From NCBI GenBank assembly GCA_023451735.1, contig JAEXYH010000012.1, forward strand, positions 1 through 32,191: a DNA stretch of 32,191 bases, in the 5' to 3' direction. A program made the translations under genes and the position numbers. Below, in pieces: positions 21,134 to 29,863 of this stretch (positions within the stretch are counted from its first letter, which is position 1; each line of letters starts with the position of its first letter). A model generated the notes under the pieces. The model saw nothing but the letters and a program-made list of their open reading frames with translations, was not told the origin of the DNA and did no database searches. The stretch is from Pseudomonadota bacterium. GTDB lineage: Bacteria; Pseudomonadota; Alphaproteobacteria; Rhizobiales; Rhizobiaceae.

Positions 21134-24061
21134 ATTGGGATAACGCTTGCGCCGCACTTTCTCCTTCTGCTGCTGGCCCTGCCGTTTATCGGAAGTCTTC
21201 TTTCCGTACTGCTCCTGAACACGGCTTCCACGGTCCTGCCGTCGCGCCTGGCGTCTCTTGTGGCGCTATCCTGCCTAGCCATCACGATCCTGGCCTATCC
21301 GCAGGTGACGGACGGGAATGTCCTTCGTTACCAGTTGGAATGGATACCTCAGCTCGGGCTGAATTTTTCGCTGCGTCTGGACGGTTTTGCCTGGATGTTT
21401 TGCGTGCTGATCAACGGCATCGGCTTTCTCGTTACCGTCTATGCCCGTTACTACATGTCCGAGGACGATCCCGTTCCTCGCTTCTTTTCCTTCTTTCTGG
21501 CCTTCATGGGTGCGATGCTCGGCATCGTTCTTTCCGGCAATGTCATCCTGCTGTCGATCTTCTGGGAACTGACGAGTATATCATCCTTCCTGCTGATCAG
21601 CTATTGGCACAATTCGGCCGCCGCACGCGATGGCGCTCGTATGGCTCTGACGATCACCGGTATCGGCGGTTTCTGCCTGCTGATCGGATTGCTTCTCATC
21701 GGCAATATTGTCGGTAGCTATGATCTCGATAAAATCCTGGCCTCCGGCGATCTTATCCGCGGCCATTCGCTTTATGTACCTGCACTGGTCTTCATCCTGC
21801 TCGGTGCGTTGACGAAGAGTGCCCAGTTCCCGTTCCATTTCTGGCTGCCGAACGCCATGGCGGCGCCGACCCCAGTCTCGGCCTTCCTTCATTCGGCAAC
21901 GATGGTGAAGGCCGGCGTTTTCCTGCTTGCCCGTTTCTCGCCGGCGCTTTCGGGAACCTATGAATGGTTCTTCATTCTGGGCGCGGCGGGTATCCTTACG
22001 CTTCTGATCGGCGCGTTTTTCGCGATTTTCCAGCAGGATCTCAAGGGGTTGCTTGCCTACTCGACGATCAGCCATCTCGGCTTGATCACGACGCTGCTCA
22101 GCCTCGGAAGCCCTCTTGCCACCGTGGCGGCGATTTTCCATATGCTCAATCATGCGACGTTCAAGGCGTCGCTGTTCATGGCGGCAGGGATTATCGACCA
22201 CGAGACCGGTACGCGCGACATGCGGCGATTGAGCGGGCTTTTCCGCTATCTGCCGTATACCGCGACACTTGCGATGGTAGCGAGTGCGGCCATGGCGGGT
22301 GTTCCGTTGCTCAATGGCTTCCTGTCGAAGGAAATGTTCTTCGCCGAAGCGATCGAGACGCATGCGGACTCGGTCCTCGACCTCATTCTGCCTTATGTCG
22401 CGACGCTTGCCGGCGCTTTCAGCGTCGCCTATTCGCTGCGCTTCATTCATACCGTCTTCTTCGGCCCGTCGCCTACCAACCTGCCGAAAGACACTCCGCA
22501 CGAGCCGCCGCGCTGGATGCGTTTTCCAATCGAACTGCTTGTCGTCATCTGCCTGGTTGTCGGGATTGCACCGGCATTTTCGATCGGACCCCTCCTTCAC
22601 ACGGCGGTGGTCAGCGTGCTCGGCACGGATACGCCAGAATACAGCCTTTCGATATGGCACGGTTTCAATCTGCCGCTGATCATGAGCATAATTGCGCTCA
22701 TCGGCGGCAGCGCGCTCTATTTCGTGCTTCGACACTATCTCGCTACCTGCGAGGACGGACCACCGCTGCTGCGCCGGCTGAAGGGACAGCGTATTTTCGA
22801 ACGTATTCTCGTTGAGGTTTCGTGGCGCTGGGCACGCATGGCCGAACAGCGGATCGGGACGCGTAACCTGCAGCCGCAATTGCGATGGGTGGTCGTGACC
22901 GGCTTCCTGGCGGGTCTCCTGCCGTTGTGGCTCTCCGGCTTCGAGCCGCGAACCTTCGTCTTCTCTGGCGTCGACAAGGTATTTGCAGGCATCTGGCTGA
23001 TCGGTATCTGCCTTGCGCTCGGCACGGCCTATCTCGCCAAGTACCATCGGCTTGCGGCACTCGTCATGCTGGGTGGGATCGGTCTTATCGTCTGTATCAC
23101 CTTCGTCTGGCTCTCCGCCCCGGATCTTGCGATCACCCAGTTGCTGGTGGAGATCGTCACCACCGTTCTCATTCTGCTCGGCCTGCGCTGGCTGCCGAAG
23201 CGGACGGAGAAAATGGACGAGTCCGTGACGTTTCGTGCACGCTTCCGGCGTTTTCGAGATCTTTTGATCGCGATCATCTGTGGTGTCGGAATGACCTTCA
23301 TCGCCTACGCCGTCATGACCATGCCGGTGCCGGATGCGATTGCGACCTACTTCCTCGAAAACGCCTATTCGGAAGGTGGAGGCCGCAACGTCGTCAACGT
23401 CATCCTCGTCGATTTCCGAGGTTTCGATACGCTCGGTGAAATTACCGTTCTCGGCATTGTCGCACTCACCGTCTTTGCGCTGCTTCGGCGTTTCCGTCCA
23501 GCGCCCGACACGATGGTCATGCCCGAGCAGCAGCGGATCCAGAACCGCTTCGATGAAGAGCGACCGGAGCGGAATGCGGGAGACACGGTGCGCGAATATC
23601 TGCTGGTGCCATCGATAATCATGCAGTGGATGTTCCCGGTCATCATCACGTTTGCCGTCTATATCTTCATGCGCGGACATGATCTTCCGGGCGGTGGTTT
23701 CTCGGCCGGGCTGACGCTTTCGATTGCCTTCCTGCTGCAATACCTGGCGGGCGGCACGCGTTGGGCGGAGGATCGTATCCGCATCCTGCCGCTCTGGTGG
23801 ATGGGATTCGGGTTGATGATCGCCACGCTAACCGGCATCGGTGCGTGGTTCCTCGGTTACCCGTTCCTGACGTCGCATTCGCAGTATCTCACGCTGCCGC
23901 TGATCGGAAAGCTGCCGGCTGCAACGGCGCTGCTCTTCGATCTCGGTGTCTTCCTGCTGGTGGTGGGATCGACGGTGCTGATCCTCGTCGCATTGGCGCA
24001 CCAATCGATCCGTATCAATCGCCTTCGCACGGTCGAGGCCGACAAGGCGAAGGAGACCTAA
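21134..24061 (+). CDS. phaAB: Fused MrpA-MrpB (PhaAB) cation/proton antiporter subunit
   Basis: Large subunit of the seven-gene Mrp/Pha antiporter, exchanging K+ or Na+ for protons in the inner membrane. It has a MrpA part (about residues 1-790 counted from 21134) related to complex I NuoL, with GALTKSAQFPFHFWLPNAMA and LHSATMVKAGVFLLAR, then a C-terminal MrpB-type part (from VREYLLVPSIIMQ; RGHDLPGGGFSAGLTLS). The frame is open from a TGA at 21128, and first ATG/GTG/TTG is GTG at 21260. However, codons 21134-21259 encode the expected first membrane helix (FLLLLALPFIGSLL), so GTG 21260 would truncate it. I use the ATT at 21134, six bases after AAGGGA, as the most plausible initiator; a one-base frame error is the alternative. 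Seven-subunit layout and A-B fusion are usual in alphaproteobacteria. Confidence 0.88.
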   Translation: MGITLAPHFLLLLLALPFIGSLLSVLLLNTASTVLPSRLASLVALSCLAITILAYPQVTDGNVLRYQLEWIPQLGLNFSLRLDGFAWMFCVLINGIGFLVTVYARYYMSEDDPVPRFFSFFLAFMGAMLGIVLSGNVILLSIFWELTSISSFLLISYWHNSAAARDGARMALTITGIGGFCLLIGLLLIGNIVGSYDLDKILASGDLIRGHSLYVPALVFILLGALTKSAQFPFHFWLPNAMAAPTPVSAFLHSATMVKAGVFLLARFSPALSGTYEWFFILGAAGILTLLIGAFFAIFQQDLKGLLAYSTISHLGLITTLLSLGSPLATVAAIFHMLNHATFKASLFMAAGIIDHETGTRDMRRLSGLFRYLPYTATLAMVASAAMAGVPLLNGFLSKEMFFAEAIETHADSVLDLILPYVATLAGAFSVAYSLRFIHTVFFGPSPTNLPKDTPHEPPRWMRFPIELLVVICLVVGIAPAFSIGPLLHTAVVSVLGTDTPEYSLSIWHGFNLPLIMSIIALIGGSALYFVLRHYLATCEDGPPLLRRLKGQRIFERILVEVSWRWARMAEQRIGTRNLQPQLRWVVVTGFLAGLLPLWLSGFEPRTFVFSGVDKVFAGIWLIGICLALGTAYLAKYHRLAALVMLGGIGLIVCITFVWLSAPDLAITQLLVEIVTTVLILLGLRWLPKRTEKMDESVTFRARFRRFRDLLIAIICGVGMTFIAYAVMTMPVPDAIATYFLENAYSEGGGRNVVNVILVDFRGFDTLGEITVLGIVALTVFALLRRFRPAPDTMVMPEQQRIQNRFDEERPERNAGDTVREYLLVPSIIMQWMFPVIITFAVYIFMRGHDLPGGGFSAGLTLSIAFLLQYLAGGTRWAEDRIRILPLWWMGFGLMIATLTGIGAWFLGYPFLTSHSQYLTLPLIGKLPAATALLFDLGVFLLVVGSTVLILVALAHQSIRINRLRTVEADKAKET

Positions 24062-24399
24062 TGGAGATCATCCTGTCCATCGCCATCGGCGTCATGACCA
24101 GCTGTGGGGTGTGGCTCATCCTGCGTCCGCGCACCTATCAGGTCATTATCGGTCTGTCGCTGTTGTCCTATGCGGTGAACCTGTTCATCTTCGGCGTCGG
24201 TGGTGTGAAGACGAATGTCCCGCCAATCCTGAGCGGGAACGGCGCAGACGGTGTTCTGGCCGATCCGGTGCCTCAGGCACTGGTGCTGACCGCGATCGTC
24301 ATCGGCTTTGCCACGACGGCGCTTTTTCTTGTCGTCCTCCTCGCCTCGCGCGGCCTCACCGGAACCGACCATGTGGACGGTAGAGGGGAGAAGCGATGA
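24061..24399 (+). CDS. phaC: Mrp/Pha antiporter subunit C
   Basis: A 112-residue hydrophobic subunit related to complex I NuoK, three membrane helices: LSIAIGVMTSCGVWLIL, YQVIIGLSLLSYAVNLFIF, and a third from LVLTAIVIGFATTALFLVV. The length is typical for MrpC. The ATG shares one base with the stop of phaAB (TAATG), so translation is coupled; I reject longer frames that open inside phaAB. Confidence 0.92.
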   Translation: MEIILSIAIGVMTSCGVWLILRPRTYQVIIGLSLLSYAVNLFIFGVGGVKTNVPPILSGNGADGVLADPVPQALVLTAIVIGFATTALFLVVLLASRGLTGTDHVDGRGEKR

Positions 24400-26018
24400 A
24401 CGGCTGGTCGCATCATCTAATCGTTGCACCGATCCTGATCCCGCTCGCGGCAGCAGCGATCCTGCTGTTCATCGATGAACGGCAGCGCGTGACCAAAGCG
24501 ATGACGAGCCTCGTCTCGACGCTTCTACTGCTGGTCGTCGCCTTCATTCTGTTCCGTATCGAAAGCGGCCCGAACGGGTATGAGGGGGTCTATCTGCTCG
24601 GCAATTGGGCTGCGCCTTTCGGCGTTGTTCTGGTTCTCGACGGCCTGTCTGCCCTGATGCTGCTTCTGACGTCGCTGGTGGCGGTCGCTGCGCTCGTCTA
24701 TTCGCTGGCGCGCTGGCATGGAATGGGGTCGCATTTCCATTCGTTGTTCCAGCTGCTTCTGATGGGCGTCAACGGCGCTTTTCTGACCGGTGACCTGTTC
24801 AATCTCTTCGTGTTCTTCGAGGTGATGCTCGCGGCATCCTACGGTCTTCTGCTGCACGGTTCGGGCCAGCTGCGCGTCAAGGCCGGCCTGCACTACATCG
24901 CAGTCAACCTGGCGGCGGCGCTGCTTTTCCTGATCGGCGTCAGCCTGATTTACGGCACAGCCGGAACGCTCAACATGGCGGACCTCGCTGCTCGTATCCC
25001 GGAGATGGAAGCGGATCGGCGGATGTTGATGGAAGCCGGTGCCGGGGTGCTTGGCATTGCCTTTCTCATCAAGGCTGGCATGTGGCCGCTCTGCTTCTGG
25101 CTTCCCACGGCCTATAGTGCGGCTGCGGCGCCGGTTGCCGGCATCTTCGCCATTTTGAGCAAGCTCGGCATCTACGTTATCCTGCGGCTCACGACATTGC
25201 TCTTCGATAGCGGGCCGTCGGCAGGCTTCGGTTCGACCGTCCTGCTTTATGGAGGTATGGCGACGCTGATCTTCGGAACGATCGGTGTGCTGGCTTCACA
25301 GGCGCTCGGCAGGCTTGCCGGTTTTTCGGTGCTGGTCTCGTCCGGCACGCTGCTGATGGTCATCGGCATCAATGACGGTGCGGTGTCTTCCGGGGCGCTT
25401 CTCTATCTGGTCAGCTCGACGCTGACGATCAGCGCCTTCTTCATGCTGATCGAACTCGTCGAGCGCAGCCAAGACGCAGGTGCCAACGTTCTTGCCGTGA
25501 CTATGGAAGCTTACGGCGATGCGGATGAAGACGAGCCGGAAGAAGGGGATGGTGTAACCATGCCCGGCACTTTGGCCATTCTCGGCACCTGCTTTGCGAT
25601 GTGCGGCCTTCTTCTCTCCGGCCTGCCGCCCTTGTCCGGCTTTATCGCCAAGTTCGCCATGCTCTCGGCGATGATGGGTACCGGGGCGATCGGCGTACCG
25701 CCAACCGTTGCTGTCTGGACCCTGATCGTGCTGGTGATCCTGTCAGGTGTTGCAGCCCTCATCTCGATGACACGTGTCGGCATCCGGACGTTCTGGACCT
25801 CGCTCGAAGGCACCGTGCCGCGGGTTCTCGTCATCGAGATCGTGCCCGTCATGTTCCTTCTGGGGCTCACCCTGTTGCTGACGGTGCAGGCTAATTCGGC
25901 CATGCAGTACATGGATACGACAATCCGCACGCTCAGCAATCCGAGCCTCTATATCGATGCAGTGCGCAATGCGACGGTCGTGCCGGGTGTCGATGGCGAC
26001 ACAGGGGAGGGCAACTGA
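24396..26018 (+). CDS. phaD: Mrp/Pha antiporter subunit D
   Basis: A 540-residue NuoM/N-type subunit with about fourteen membrane helices, including the conserved LLMGVNGAFLTGDLFNLFVFFE and AFLIKAGMWPLCFWLPTAYS regions holding the proton-path lysine. Length and order fit MrpD. A hydrophilic acidic loop (about residues 369-388, GDADEDEPEEGD) lies before the late helices. It overlaps phaC by four bases (ATGA). Confidence 0.93.
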   Translation: MNGWSHHLIVAPILIPLAAAAILLFIDERQRVTKAMTSLVSTLLLLVVAFILFRIESGPNGYEGVYLLGNWAAPFGVVLVLDGLSALMLLLTSLVAVAALVYSLARWHGMGSHFHSLFQLLLMGVNGAFLTGDLFNLFVFFEVMLAASYGLLLHGSGQLRVKAGLHYIAVNLAAALLFLIGVSLIYGTAGTLNMADLAARIPEMEADRRMLMEAGAGVLGIAFLIKAGMWPLCFWLPTAYSAAAAPVAGIFAILSKLGIYVILRLTTLLFDSGPSAGFGSTVLLYGGMATLIFGTIGVLASQALGRLAGFSVLVSSGTLLMVIGINDGAVSSGALLYLVSSTLTISAFFMLIELVERSQDAGANVLAVTMEAYGDADEDEPEEGDGVTMPGTLAILGTCFAMCGLLLSGLPPLSGFIAKFAMLSAMMGTGAIGVPPTVAVWTLIVLVILSGVAALISMTRVGIRTFWTSLEGTVPRVLVIEIVPVMFLLGLTLLLTVQANSAMQYMDTTIRTLSNPSLYIDAVRNATVVPGVDGDTGEGN

Positions 26019-26494
26019 TGCTCCCCTATCCGATCCTGACGATCTCGCTGACACTGATGTGGATGCTGCTCAACAGTTTCACGCTCGGACATCTGATCCT
26101 TGGTGCGCTGGTTGCCGTGTTCGCTTCCTGGGCCATGGCGTCGCTCAGACCGGACAAGCCGAAATTGAAGAAGTGGTATCTTCTGCCCAAGCTGTTCTTC
26201 ATCGTGCTTTACGACATCGCCCTCTCGAACATGGCTGTCTCCTGGCTGATCATCCGAGGACGAACAAAGGGGCGGACGGCCGGTTTCCTGACGATTCCGC
26301 TCGAGATCAAGGATCGTACCGCCCTCGCCCTGCTGGCGATCATTCTGACGAGCACGCCCGGATCGGTCTGGCTTGAATATGATTCCTACGACGGTTCCAT
26401 CCTCATGCACGTTCTCGATCTGAAGGACGAAGAGGAATGGATCGCGACAATCAAAGGCCGTTATGAGAAGCTGCTGATGGAGATATTCGCATGA
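26018..26494 (+). CDS. phaE: Mrp/Pha antiporter subunit E
   Basis: A 158-residue MrpE-type subunit. Two N-terminal membrane helices (about 5-22 and 28-45), then a mostly cytosolic domain with TPGSVWLEYD, the typical MrpE TPGT-like motif. It overlaps phaD by one base (TGATG). MrpE has no homologue in complex I and is needed for assembly or stability of the complex. Confidence 0.92.
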   Translation: MLPYPILTISLTLMWMLLNSFTLGHLILGALVAVFASWAMASLRPDKPKLKKWYLLPKLFFIVLYDIALSNMAVSWLIIRGRTKGRTAGFLTIPLEIKDRTALALLAIILTSTPGSVWLEYDSYDGSILMHVLDLKDEEEWIATIKGRYEKLLMEIFA

Positions 26495-26772
26495 GCGCCG
26501 TCATCATCTATACCGCAGTCGCAATCGCTCAATTCATGCTTGTCGTTGCCATGGCCATTGCGGCCATCCGGATGTTTCGCGGTCCGCGAGCGCAGGATCG
26601 GATCATCGGCCTCGACACGATCTATATCAACGCGATGCTGCTGCTCGTGACATTCGGTATCGGCACGGGTCGGGTGATCTATTTCGAAGCGGCGCTGGTG
26701 ATCGGCCTGCTTGGTTTCGTTTCCACCTTGGCGCTGGCGAAATTTCTGATGCGCGGGGAGGTGATCGAATGA
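26491..26772 (+). CDS. phaF: Mrp/Pha antiporter subunit F
   Basis: A 93-residue MrpF-type subunit with three membrane helices. FRGPRAQDRIIGLDTIYINA is the family's hallmark loop, with D53 of the IGLD motif a likely ion-path acid. It overlaps phaE and phaG by four bases each (ATGA). Confidence 0.93.
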   Translation: MSAVIIYTAVAIAQFMLVVAMAIAAIRMFRGPRAQDRIIGLDTIYINAMLLLVTFGIGTGRVIYFEAALVIGLLGFVSTLALAKFLMRGEVIE

Positions 26773-27167
26773 TCTATCCTGCTGCAGATCTTCCGCTTTC
26801 CGTCGCGCTTGCCGTGGCATTCTTCCTGCTGATCGGTGCGGCGCTTGCCTTGATCGGCGCCATTGGCTTCCTGCGCCTGCCGACCTTCTACGAGCGGCTT
26901 CACGCGCCCACTCTTGGCACCAGCTGGGGGATCGGCGGGATCATGCTCGCGTCGATGATCTATTTCACCGCAGCATCTTCCCGTCTTGTCATCCATGAAA
27001 TCCTGATCGGCATTTTCGTCACGGTCACGACACCGGTTACTTTCATGCTGCTGGCGCGTGCCGCCCTTCATCGGGATCGAACGGCCCGCAGCCATGGCGT
27101 GCCGCGCAAATACCCGATAGGGCCGGAAGAACGTCCCCGCGAAGATGACGAGCCGCAGGCGTCGTAA
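26769..27167 (+). CDS. phaG: Mrp/Pha antiporter subunit G
   Basis: A 132-residue MrpG-type subunit, last gene of the antiporter operon. Three membrane helices with the conserved IGFLRLPTFYERLHAPTLGT motif between the first two. The C-terminal 30 residues are charged and cytosolic (RTARSHGVPRKYPIGPEERP), the usual alphaproteobacterial form. Confidence 0.93.
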   Translation: MIYPAADLPLSVALAVAFFLLIGAALALIGAIGFLRLPTFYERLHAPTLGTSWGIGGIMLASMIYFTAASSRLVIHEILIGIFVTVTTPVTFMLLARAALHRDRTARSHGVPRKYPIGPEERPREDDEPQAS

Positions 27168-27450
27168 ATTCAATAAGGTTTATGTTCGACGTCCTTTGCA
27201 AAAGACCGCCGCTGATCGCGGCCTTCGAACGCTGGCACCGCAACGTTGGTCGCTCCCGTTGTATAGAGCAAGCTGCGTATCATCACGATGATGGTGACCA
27301 TGGCGCGGCTGACATTCGCCGCGGCCACAGCGATCGAACTCAATTGGAACCGCACACATTGGTGCTGGCGGTTTCATTGTTCTGATTTCCAAGGAGCTTC
27401 CGCGCAGCGGGAACTCCGTGATTGAGACGTAAGGTTCTCAGCTGTAAGAC
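27168..27450. other. Intergenic gap after the antiporter operon
   Basis: No convincing gene. A leftward GTG-initiated frame of 61 codons (27355 to 27170) has no ribosome site. A bulged stem-loop at 27393-27417 (GGAG/CTCC outside, TTCC-GC/GC-GGGAA inside) lies between the operon and a convergent small gene and may end one or both transcripts, though neither side has a proper T-run. Confidence 0.4.
27393..27417. terminator. Possible convergent-gene stem-loop
   Basis: GGAG (27393-27396) pairs with CTCC (27414-27417), and an inner TTCCGC pairs with GCGGGAA across one bulged G; the loop is GCA. No strong T-run follows in either direction, so the terminator role is tentative. Confidence 0.3.
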
Positions 27451-27687
27451 TTAGGCTGAACGATCGGCGAGCTGCTGTTCTATGAGTTCCCGGGCCAGCT
27501 CATGTGTCCCGTCTTCGTCATCGCCGGCCACTTCACTGATCTTGTCCATGGCAGAGAGGTAGATTTCCTTTTCCTCGTCCGTGGTCAGAATGCCTTTTTC
27601 GACCAAAGCATCGATCAAGGACGAAAGAACCGCCGCCGAAGAAAGCGTCATAGCCTCAGACATTAGTCTGGCGGATTCGTAAGTCAT
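27451..27687 (-). CDS. Small acidic helical protein of unknown function
   Basis: A 78-residue protein I do not recognise. It appears all-helical, with an N-terminal hydrophobic face (SSAAVLSSLIDALVEKGILT) and an acidic second half (VAGDDEDGTHELARELIEQQ). There is no cysteine, signal or membrane segment. GAGGTG lies five bases before the ATG, and codon use matches real genes, so the gene call is fair. It is a stand-alone leftward gene, convergent with the antiporter operon; its promoter should lie in the AT-richer stretch at about 27700-27810. Confidence 0.62.
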   Translation of the reverse strand: MTYESARLMSEAMTLSSAAVLSSLIDALVEKGILTTDEEKEIYLSAMDKISEVAGDDEDGTHELARELIEQQLADRSA

Positions 27688-28018
27688 GCCCGCACCTCAA
27701 TTATCCGATTCGGAATTACGCACTAAAGGGCGTCCGCGACATTGCTGTGACGCCTCCACCTTATAGGAGTATCAGCTCAGCGAGCGCTCTTATTTAATGA
27801 AAAGTGCTTATTTTTCGACTTTGGGCAAGCCAGAATGCCAAGCGAGGTTACGCGGTAAGGTTAATTCGAGCGATTTAGAAGGCTGCGGGTATTAGGATAC
27901 CTTAAAATACGATCGACGTTTATAAGATGCTCTGCGCCGGTGGACGCCTCTCGCGTGCATCGTTCAGCGCTTGTGCTGCGCGATCCCAAATCAGCTGAGC
28001 AGCGCTTACGTTTCCCGG
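27688..28018. other. Gap between small acidic gene and siderophore-interacting gene
   Basis: Contains an AT-rich patch at about 27780-27845 and 27895-27930 but no frame with plausible coding character. It should hold the promoter of the leftward small gene and the end of the siderophore-interacting transcript. I see no clear terminator. Confidence 0.4.
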
Positions 28019-28978
28019 TCAACTCCAGTAGGCTGCTGCCGTGAAATCGCGTTTCTGCATGCCGCGGCCGGTCAGATATGCGCGCGCGGTGCGAGCCTGA
28101 TTCGCGTGTCCGGCAAACCAGACATGGGCGCCGTCGCAAAGCTCCAGAGCCTCCAATGCAGGTATCAGATCCGCGACGGGCAAGACCCTGTCATCGGCTG
28201 CGAGTTCGCACAGGTCCCCGCGGCTTGCCTGGATGAATGCCCGAACCTCGCCGGGCGCTTCCTGAAGCATGCGGGTGATGGCTGGCACGGCGGTCTCGTC
28301 GCCGAAAAGGAAAAGGTTCTGGCTGTCGGGGCATCCGCCACCGCCGGGGCCGATGATGCCGATCGTCCGTCCGACCGGATCCTCTGCCAGCCAGGCGGAT
28401 GTCGGGCTGCCCGCGTGTTCGAAAATGTCGAATTCGATCCAGGTCTGGCCATAAGCCACCGTCGTGTAGACAGGCCTGTGCAGGGAGTCGTCACCTTCCG
28501 GCCAGACGGTGCGGCCTGATGCTGCGATGCGCGGCCAGCAGGGCGGGCGGCCTTTGCGCGGAATGAGAAGGCGGAAATGGTAGCTGCCTCCTCCAAAACG
28601 CTCCGCGTCATGGCCTTCAAGCCGCACACGGGTAAACCCCGGCGAACGTCTGGCCACGGAGGCGACCTGCATCAGCGACATGCCGGGCGCGAGCGCGCCT
28701 TCTGCCACCTCATCCCATTTCGGGCAGAGCAGGCATTCCTCGAAAAGCTCGGTCAGGCTGCCTTGCAGGGTCTGCAACAAACGTTGTTCCGGCGAGGAGA
28801 TTTCGATCGTGACTCCGGTTTCGTCCGGATAGAGCGTAGCCTTGGAATTCCACACATGAAAGCAGAAGCCGGCGGCTTCACGCGTCAGCGGCACTTCCCA
28901 CTCAGCAGCACGTTTCTTCAACGCATCAATGGCGGCGCCGTTGTCACGGGTAATGCGGCCTCGGGTCTGATGGAGCAT
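28019..28978 (-). CDS. Siderophore-interacting protein (FAD-dependent ferric-siderophore reductase) with DUF2218 domain
   Basis: A 319-residue cytosolic flavoprotein. The N-terminal domain (about 1-95) matches DUF2218 (RGRITRDNGAAIDALKKRAA, LLQTLQGSLTELFEE). The rest is the SIP/ViuB-type flavin and nucleotide domain: VARRSPGFTRVRLEG, the FAD-binding stretch RPVYTTVAY (an RxxYT form), an IIGPGGGG loop, and FGDETAVPAI. It would reduce ferric siderophore to release iron. I take the ATG at 28978 and not 29026: an iron-box palindrome (29026-29040) and a promoter-like TTGACT/TCTTAC pair (29041-29036 and 29018-29013) overlap the upstream ATG, placing transcription start near 29006. No good ribosome site separates the two choices. 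Confidence 0.85.
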   Translation of the reverse strand: MLHQTRGRITRDNGAAIDALKKRAAEWEVPLTREAAGFCFHVWNSKATLYPDETGVTIEISSPEQRLLQTLQGSLTELFEECLLCPKWDEVAEGALAPGMSLMQVASVARRSPGFTRVRLEGHDAERFGGGSYHFRLLIPRKGRPPCWPRIAASGRTVWPEGDDSLHRPVYTTVAYGQTWIEFDIFEHAGSPTSAWLAEDPVGRTIGIIGPGGGGCPDSQNLFLFGDETAVPAITRMLQEAPGEVRAFIQASRGDLCELAADDRVLPVADLIPALEALELCDGAHVWFAGHANQARTARAYLTGRGMQKRDFTAAAYWS

Positions 28979-29012
28979 GGTGGTCGTCCGGGGTGTCTGT
29001 CTTCTCCCCGGA

Positions 29013-29041
29013 GTAAGATCATTCATGACTTATGAAGTCAA
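29013..29041 (-). promoter_or_regulatory. Candidate promoter of the siderophore-interacting gene
   Basis: Leftward TTGACT (29041-29036), 17 bases, TCTTAC (29018-29013). The iron-box palindrome overlaps -35 and the spacer. The -10 is weak. If used, transcription starts about 28 bases upstream of the chosen ATG. Confidence 0.35.
29026..29040. promoter_or_regulatory. Iron-responsive-operator-like palindrome (TGA-N9-TCA)
   Basis: TGACTTATGAAGTCA is a perfect inverted repeat with 6-bp arms (TGACTT and AAGTCA). It has the TGA-N9-TCA shape described for RirA boxes in rhizobia and sits over the promoter of an iron-acquisition gene, where binding would repress under iron sufficiency. The binding protein is inferred, not seen. 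Confidence 0.5.
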
Positions 29042-29078
29042 CTATTGTCGTATGAAGCCGACACGCAACATTCACACG

Positions 29079-29861
29079 TCAGTGGTTGTCGACGGTGGCG
29101 GGCTTGCGGACATCGATTGCATTGCGATCGACGCCGCGAAGCGATGCGCGAATACGGCTTTTGCCGACCTCGATCACATGTCGCATCGCCGACATTGCCT
29201 TGGCAGGATCACGCGAGGCGATGGCATGGACGATCCGCAGGTGATTAGTCGCCACCTCGTCAATCGTTTCGGGGGAAGACGCGGGCGACGAAAGCTGGAA
29301 GGAAATAGCCAGGGCTGCCTCGATCAGTGCGCTTGCCGAGCGCATGAACGGGTTGCCGGACATGCGGGCAATGGCAAGGTGGAATTCGAGATCCACTTGG
29401 GCGACAGATTCCGGCGTGTGGTTAAGGTTGTCGAATTTGGCGGCGATTGCATACAGCGCGACAATATCGTCGCTGGTGGCGCGGGCGGCAGCTGCAGATG
29501 CTGCGGCAGGTTCAAGCGCCAGTCGGATTTCTGCCAAATGTTCGATGAATTCGAAATCCAGCCCGGCTTCAAAACGCCAGCCCAGCACATCCGAATCAAA
29601 GAAGTTCCAGCTTTCGCGCGGCAGGACGCGAGTGCCGACTTTTGCTTTTGCTTCGATCAGGCGTTTGGCAGAAAGCGTCTTCATCGCCTCGCGCAGCACG
29701 GTGCGGGAGACGCCGAAACGGCTTGAAAGCTCTGCGTCTCCGGGCAAAAGGGAGCCTTCCGGGATCTTGCCGGAGACGATACCGCGCCCGAGCTCGGCCA
29801 CCACGTGTGCGTGGTTGCCGCGCCGCTTCCGGCCGCTGATGGTCGTTTCCAGAAGACCCAA
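29079..29861 (-). CDS. GntR/FadR-type transcription regulator with FCD domain
   Basis: A 260-residue regulator. A winged helix-turn-helix lies at about residues 16-80 (GRGIVSGKIPEGSLLPGDAE, LSSRFGVSRTVLREAMK). The FCD ligand domain follows, with a metal-site pattern: DLEFHLAI (Asp and His), NHLRIVHAI (His and His). W-FFDSDVLGWRF resembles sugar-acid (DgoR-like) members. It lies at the end of a leftward sugar ABC transporter operon, whose ligand it probably senses. The start is taken as TTG at 29861, seven bases after AGGAGG (29874-29869), three bases past the permease stop; no ATG/GTG fits the frame near that site. Longer frames run into the permease gene. Confidence 0.85.
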   Translation of the reverse strand: MGLLETTISGRKRRGNHAHVVAELGRGIVSGKIPEGSLLPGDAELSSRFGVSRTVLREAMKTLSAKRLIEAKAKVGTRVLPRESWNFFDSDVLGWRFEAGLDFEFIEHLAEIRLALEPAAASAAAARATSDDIVALYAIAAKFDNLNHTPESVAQVDLEFHLAIARMSGNPFMRSASALIEAALAISFQLSSPASSPETIDEVATNHLRIVHAIASRDPAKAMSAMRHVIEVGKSRIRASLRGVDRNAIDVRKPATVDNH

Positions 29862-29863
29862 AA

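Noticed and set aside
21581..23740. Long leftward open frame (719 codons) opposite phaAB
   Set aside because: Low-complexity, highly charged translation typical of an antisense shadow of membrane-protein DNA.
27170..27355. 61-codon leftward frame after phaG
   Set aside because: GTG start without a ribosome site and no recognisable pattern; not supported enough to call a gene.
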